This document shows, in pieces, positions 60,703 to 64,000 of a DNA stretch of 64,000 nt (positions are counted from its first letter, which is position 1; each line of letters begins with the position of its first letter). Source of the stretch: Pseudomonas matsuisoli (GTDB lineage: Bacteria > Pseudomonadota > Gammaproteobacteria > Pseudomonadales > Pseudomonadaceae); assembly GCF_014647635.1 (NCBI RefSeq), contig NZ_BMPO01000007.1:62001-126000 (forward strand), read 5' to 3'. A program made the translations under genes and the position numbers. The notes beneath the pieces are model-generated. The model was not told the DNA's origin. It saw only the letters and a program-made list of their open reading frames with translations, and did no database searches.

Positions 60703-61200
60703 TCAAACCGTTCCAAGCTCCCGCCACGTCAGGTACACCCGCAGATCGAACTCCAACTGGTGATAGTCCGGCAGCATGTGTTCGCAGAGTTGGTAGAACG
60801 CCTTGTTATGGTCGAACTCCTTCAGATGCGCCAGCTCGTGCACAACGATCATTTGCAAGAACTCAGGGGCGGCGTCTTTGAAGACGGAGGCGACGCGGAT
60901 TTCTTTCTTGGCCTTGAGCTTGCCGCCCTGTACGCGGGAGACGGCCGTGTGCAGTCCGAGCGCTCGGTGGGTGAGGTCGAGGCGGTTGTCGTAAAGCACC
61001 TTGTCGATGGCCGGAGCGTTGCGCAGGTGCTCCTGCTTAAGGGCGGCGACGTAGGTGTAGAGGGCTTTGTCGCTTTGTACACCGTGGCGGTCGGGGTAGC
61101 GGCGTTGCAGGTATTCGCCCAGCCGACCGTTGTCCATGAGCTGGCGTATCTGCGCCTGCAATGCCGGCGGGTAGGACTGGAGGTATTTGAGGGGTGTCAT
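60703..61200 (-). CDS. YgjP-like M48-type metallopeptidase
   Basis: 165 residues from the ATG at 61200 (MTPLKYLQSY); the frame stays open for 34 more codons upstream without conservation. The zinc site is MIVVHELAHLKEFDHNKAFY, HExxH at residues 121-125, with the third His near 131, as in YgjP/DUF45 family proteins. These are small cytosolic predicted metalloproteases of unknown substrate, fused in some genomes to type I restriction subunits. Convergent with the curlin-like gene. Confidence 0.88.
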   Translation of the reverse strand: MTPLKYLQSYPPALQAQIRQLMDNGRLGEYLQRRYPDRHGVQSDKALYTYVAALKQEHLRNAPAIDKVLYDNRLDLTHRALGLHTAVSRVQGGKLKAKKEIRVASVFKDAAPEFLQMIVVHELAHLKEFDHNKAFYQLCEHMLPDYHQLEFDLRVYLTWRELGTV

Positions 61201-61284
61201 GGGCGGTAAGTGATCGGTGTGCAGCGAGTGGGTATTTGAGCACAAAGGGGATTTGGGAGGTGGTCGCGACCGGTGCTTTCGCAC

Positions 61285-62212
61285 TTTTTTGTAGGAGCCC
61301 ATCGGGCTGCGGTCAGCTTATGGGCGATCCAGATCTAGCCGGCGACGCGTTATTGGCTGATCTAAACACGATCGCCCACAAGTGGGCTCCTACAGGGGGC
61401 GCAGTGTTTTCGTCCTATTCGACGGTAGATGGCTTTTTTTGTAGGAGCTAGCTCGCTGGCGATCGGGATTTGACCGGCAACGCGTTACTGCCTGACCTGA
61501 ACGCGATCGCCCACAAGTGGGCTCCTTACAGGAGAGCGGATCGCCAGCAAGCTGGCTCCTACAGGGGGGGCAGTGTTTTCGTCCTATTCGACGGTAGATG
61601 GCTTTTTTTGTAGGAGCTAGCTCGCTGGCGATCGGGATTTGACCGGCAACGCGTTACTGCCTGATCTGAACGCGATCGCCCACAAGTGGGCTCCTACAGG
61701 AGAGCGGATCGCCAGCAAGCTGGCTCCTACAGGGGGCGCAGTGTTTTCGTCCTATTCGACGGTAGATGGTTTTTTTGTAGGAGCTAGCTCGCTGGCGATC
61801 GGGGTTTGACCGGCAACGCGTTACTGCCTGACCTGAACGCGATCGCCCACAAGTGGGCTCCTACAGGAGAGCGGATCGCCAGCAAGCTGGCTCCTACAGA
61901 GGCCGTACTATGTATTTTTGCCCTGGCCGCAGGAAACGATGGTGCCTCGCTTTCTTTGTAGGAGCCCATTCATGGGCGATCTAGGTCCAACCGATAACGC
62001 GGTATCGGCTAACTCATAAGCGATCGCCAGCAAGCTGGCTCCTACAAAAAGCCGTCCCTGCGTGGACCGTACCCCAATGTCCGACACGGGGGTTAGGGCC
62101 GAAACGACACGCCCCTTGTAGGAGCTAGCTTGCTGGCGATCAGGTTCTGGACGACAACACGTTTTCGCCTGCCTGAACGCGATCGCCCACATGTGGGCTC
62201 CTACAGAAGAGC
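61285..62212. repeat. REP-type palindrome cluster with a ~169-bp tandem repeat
   Basis: A 0.9-kb array of palindromic units. GTAGGAGC...GGCGATCG pairs with CGATCGCC...GCTCCTAC, and a second type is GGATCGCCAGCAAGCTGGCTCCTAC-like. Three near-identical tandem copies begin with GTGTTTTCGTCCTATTCGAC at 61403, 61573 and 61741 (periods 170 and 168 bp). Looser units continue to 62212. No gene lies inside. These are pseudomonad REP/REPIN elements mobilised by RAYT transposases; none is encoded here. Confidence 0.88.
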
Positions 62213-62219
62213 TGCGCTG

Positions 62220-63752
62220 CTACCGTCGCTTGTGCGCGGGCAGCGTTTTGCCGGTGAAGTAGGTGGATGAGTTCCAGCGGGCGATGAGCATGAGCACCAG
62301 CCCGAGCAACAGGATGGTGACGGCGACGATGAACACCAACCCAAGTCCTCCGACGTGCGAGCCGCTGCCGAAGTCGGGGGACATGCTGTCGATCGCGGTT
62401 TGCCAGAAGATCACGGAAAGCAGCACACCGCCGACCAGGGGACATACCCCGCGCAGCAGGGCGTGGCGCAGGCTGTCGGTGAGGCTGTGGCGGAAATACC
62501 AGACACAGGCGAACGCGGTCAGGGCGTAGTAGAAGCAGATCATCATGCCGAGCGCGGTGATGGTGTCGGCCAGCACGTTTTCACTGAGCGTGCGCATGGC
62601 GACGTAGAACGCGGCAGTCGCAAGCCCTGCGCAGATCGTCGCGTAGCGCGGCGTCTGCGAGCGCGTCGAGACCTTGGCAAAGCGGCCGGGCACGGCGCCG
62701 TAGTAACCCATGGCGAACAACGTCCGCGCCGGCGATATGAAGGTCGATTGCAGCGACGCAGCGGTACTCGCCAGCACGGCGATGGACATCAGGATCGCCA
62801 GTGAGCCCATCACCGGCGTCGCCAAATGAGCGAAGACGTTTTCCTGAATTTCGGGATTGCCTAACCCCAAACCGGCGTCCCCAGTGCCCGCGAAGCGCAA
62901 GGTCGCGGCGGCGGTCACGAGATACAACGCCAAAATCAGCAGCACGGTGATGGTGGCCGCACGGCCCGGCACCTTGTCACTGCCGACGGATTCTTCGCTG
63001 ACCGTCAGGCACACGTCCCAGCCCCAGAAGATGAAGATCGACAACGACAGCCCAGCGGCGAAGGCCGAGAACGACTCGATGTTGAAGGGGTTGAACCAGC
63101 TCCAGTCGAAGGCCACCCGCGCGCTGGCCGGCGTGTTCATGAAGGCGGCGATGGAGAAGCCGATCAGCACCAGCAGTTGCAGGGTGACGAGCACGTATTG
63201 CACGCCCATGGTCATGCCGATGCCGCGGCAGCAGATCCACACCGCCAGGCCAATGAACACGCAGCAGGTCAGCACATTCACCAGCAGGTTCTGACTCAAC
63301 GCGGCCAATGCCTCGTTGCCGGTGAGCTGCGAAAGAAAGAGATAGAAGAAGTCCACCGCCACACCGGCGAGATTGGAAAGCACGATGGTGGTCGCACTGA
63401 CGAGGCCCCAGCCACCGATCCAGCCGATGGTGGGTCCGAAGGCGCGGGCGGACCACGTGAATGACGTGCCGCTGTCCGGCTCGACCGCATTGAGTTCGCG
63501 GTAGCCCAACGCCACGAGCAGCATCGGAAGAAAGCCGACGATGAAGACCGCGGGCAGATAAACACCGACTTCGCGCACCGTTGGGCCCAGCGCGCCCGTC
63601 AACGTGTACACCGGGGCGATGGTGGAAATGCCCAACACCACGCAGCCGAGCAGCGTGACTTTCCCACGCGCCAGGCCTTTGGAGGAATTCGGGGAAACGA
63701 CGCTCGATTCCGCCAAAGGGCTACGGGATTCCGCCTGTGCGTAGTCAGTCAT
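62220..63752 (-). CDS. APC-superfamily amino-acid permease
   Basis: 510 residues, about 12-14 membrane helices. The first helix carries the APC Gly-rich motif (VVLGISTIAPVYTLTGALGP), followed by LNAVEPDSGTSFTWSARAFG PTIGWIGGW, the usual TM2-TM3 signature. SIFIFWGWDVCLTVSEESVG is the TM6 region, and ASLQSTFISPARTLFAMGYY the TM8 region. It imports amino acids or amines with protons; the substrate is not predictable. It ends 8 bp from the REP cluster. The start ATG at 63752 begins a 28-residue polar N-terminus. Confidence 0.92.
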   Translation of the reverse strand: MTDYAQAESRSPLAESSVVSPNSSKGLARGKVTLLGCVVLGISTIAPVYTLTGALGPTVREVGVYLPAVFIVGFLPMLLVALGYRELNAVEPDSGTSFTWSARAFGPTIGWIGGWGLVSATTIVLSNLAGVAVDFFYLFLSQLTGNEALAALSQNLLVNVLTCCVFIGLAVWICCRGIGMTMGVQYVLVTLQLLVLIGFSIAAFMNTPASARVAFDWSWFNPFNIESFSAFAAGLSLSIFIFWGWDVCLTVSEESVGSDKVPGRAATITVLLILALYLVTAAATLRFAGTGDAGLGLGNPEIQENVFAHLATPVMGSLAILMSIAVLASTAASLQSTFISPARTLFAMGYYGAVPGRFAKVSTRSQTPRYATICAGLATAAFYVAMRTLSENVLADTITALGMMICFYYALTAFACVWYFRHSLTDSLRHALLRGVCPLVGGVLLSVIFWQTAIDSMSPDFGSGSHVGGLGLVFIVAVTILLLGLVLMLIARWNSSTYFTGKTLPAHKRR

Positions 63753-63899
63753 TCGGTGCCTATTCGCTGCTAAACAAAGTCGCCCGGCTGCGTGATGGCC
63801 GCTTCGCCTTGGGGACGGCTATTCGGCAAGCGGAGAGGTGCGACGGTTCAAACGCCGGATACGGAGAATTGCCGCGGATGAGGCGGCTGGGAAATGCGC

Positions 63900-63952
63900 G
63901 GGTTTCACCCGCCCTACGGAACCATGCATGCCTGTAGACCGGGTGAAACCCG
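63900..63952. repeat. REP-like inverted repeat
   Basis: GGGTTTCACCCG and CGGGTGAAACCCG are inverted around a 28-nt spacer that contains a CCCTACGG segment, related to the unit at 21161. Confidence 0.65.
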
Positions 63953-63985
63953 GGGGACGCATCCGCACATGGCGCTTCAACCGCG

Positions 63986-63992
63986 AAAGGAG
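63986..63992 (+). promoter_or_regulatory. Ribosome binding site for a gene starting just beyond the window
   Basis: AAAGGAG lies 8 nt before the right edge with no start codon yet, so a plus-strand gene very probably begins at about position 64001. Confidence 0.6.
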
Positions 63993-64000
63993 ATAAATCC

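Noticed and set aside
61285-62212. Possible CRISPR array
   Set aside because: Repeats are long palindromes in tandem copies with near-identical intervening DNA; there are no short constant repeats with unique spacers and no cas genes.

Overview
The window looks like a Pseudomonas-lineage gammaproteobacterial chromosome, possibly Stutzerimonas-like. The support is a CyoB-type quinol oxidase subunit, a MocR regulator, a DUF4823-like lipoprotein, a TRAP transporter cluster and short 'GTAGGAGC'/'GTAGGGCGGGT' palindromic repeats typical of pseudomonads. The genus is inferred from gene content; no 16S or housekeeping genes are present. Core-like genes are GC-rich with strong third-position bias. 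Several accessory blocks are visibly AT-richer.

Layout. (1) 1-5.9 kb: accessory DNA with the start of an HNH nuclease gene, a decayed TolC fragment, an NYN-domain protein, an orphan membrane protein, small hypotheticals, an AbrB-type protein and an XRE regulator. It ends at a tRNA 3'-end-like fragment plus terminator. (2) 5.9-19 kb: a second mobile block closed by another tRNA 3'-end-like fragment plus terminator. It carries a potassium-channel-like protein, a frameshifted gene, a SIR2-HerA-(Mrr-like nuclease) defence cassette, an XRE regulator and a recombinase trio matching the Gamma-Mobile-Trio (GmtY-GmtZ-GmtX). (3) 19.3-23.7 kb: MocR regulator and an orphan cytochrome bo3 subunit I. (4) 24.1-30.2 kb: two tiny genes, a WYL regulator, then an operon of a CrfC/RdcA-like dynamin GTPase, an RdcB-like protein and a patatin phospholipase. 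(5) 30.4-40.5 kb: a type I restriction-modification locus with an RloA/RloB-like ATPase/TOPRIM pair between hsdR and hsdM. hsdM-hsdS is followed by two small membrane proteins and a lipoprotein, all joined by 4-nt overlaps. (6) 40.7-46.7 kb: FCD-type GntR regulator, DctPQM TRAP transporter, crotonase-fold protein and class III CoA-transferase, a carboxylate uptake and CoA-activation operon with two palindromic operators. (7) 46.9-53.3 kb: HipBA toxin-antitoxin with an operator array, a NERD-domain protein and an AT-rich three-gene ABC-3C system. (8) 53.5-58.8 kb: a scarred segment with a TPP-enzyme pseudogene, an IS1182-family element with ATTA flanks, a truncated araC gene joined to a headless SDR gene, and an intact TPP decarboxylase/synthase. 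(9) 58.8-64 kb: small secreted protein, curlin-repeat protein, YgjP-like metallopeptidase, a 0.9-kb REP-type tandem array and an APC-family permease.

The dominant theme is conflict: at least five defence or stress modules (SIR2-HerA, type I RM with RloAB, ABC-3C, HipBA, and the candidate dynamin-RdcB-patatin system) plus mobility genes. Three observations stand out. HerA ends in a proline-rich linker and FDDDVPF, nearly identical to the C-terminal tip of single-stranded DNA-binding protein. The CrfC/RdcA-RdcB pair is coupled to a patatin phospholipase under a WYL regulator. The hsdMS operon extends by translational coupling into three envelope proteins.
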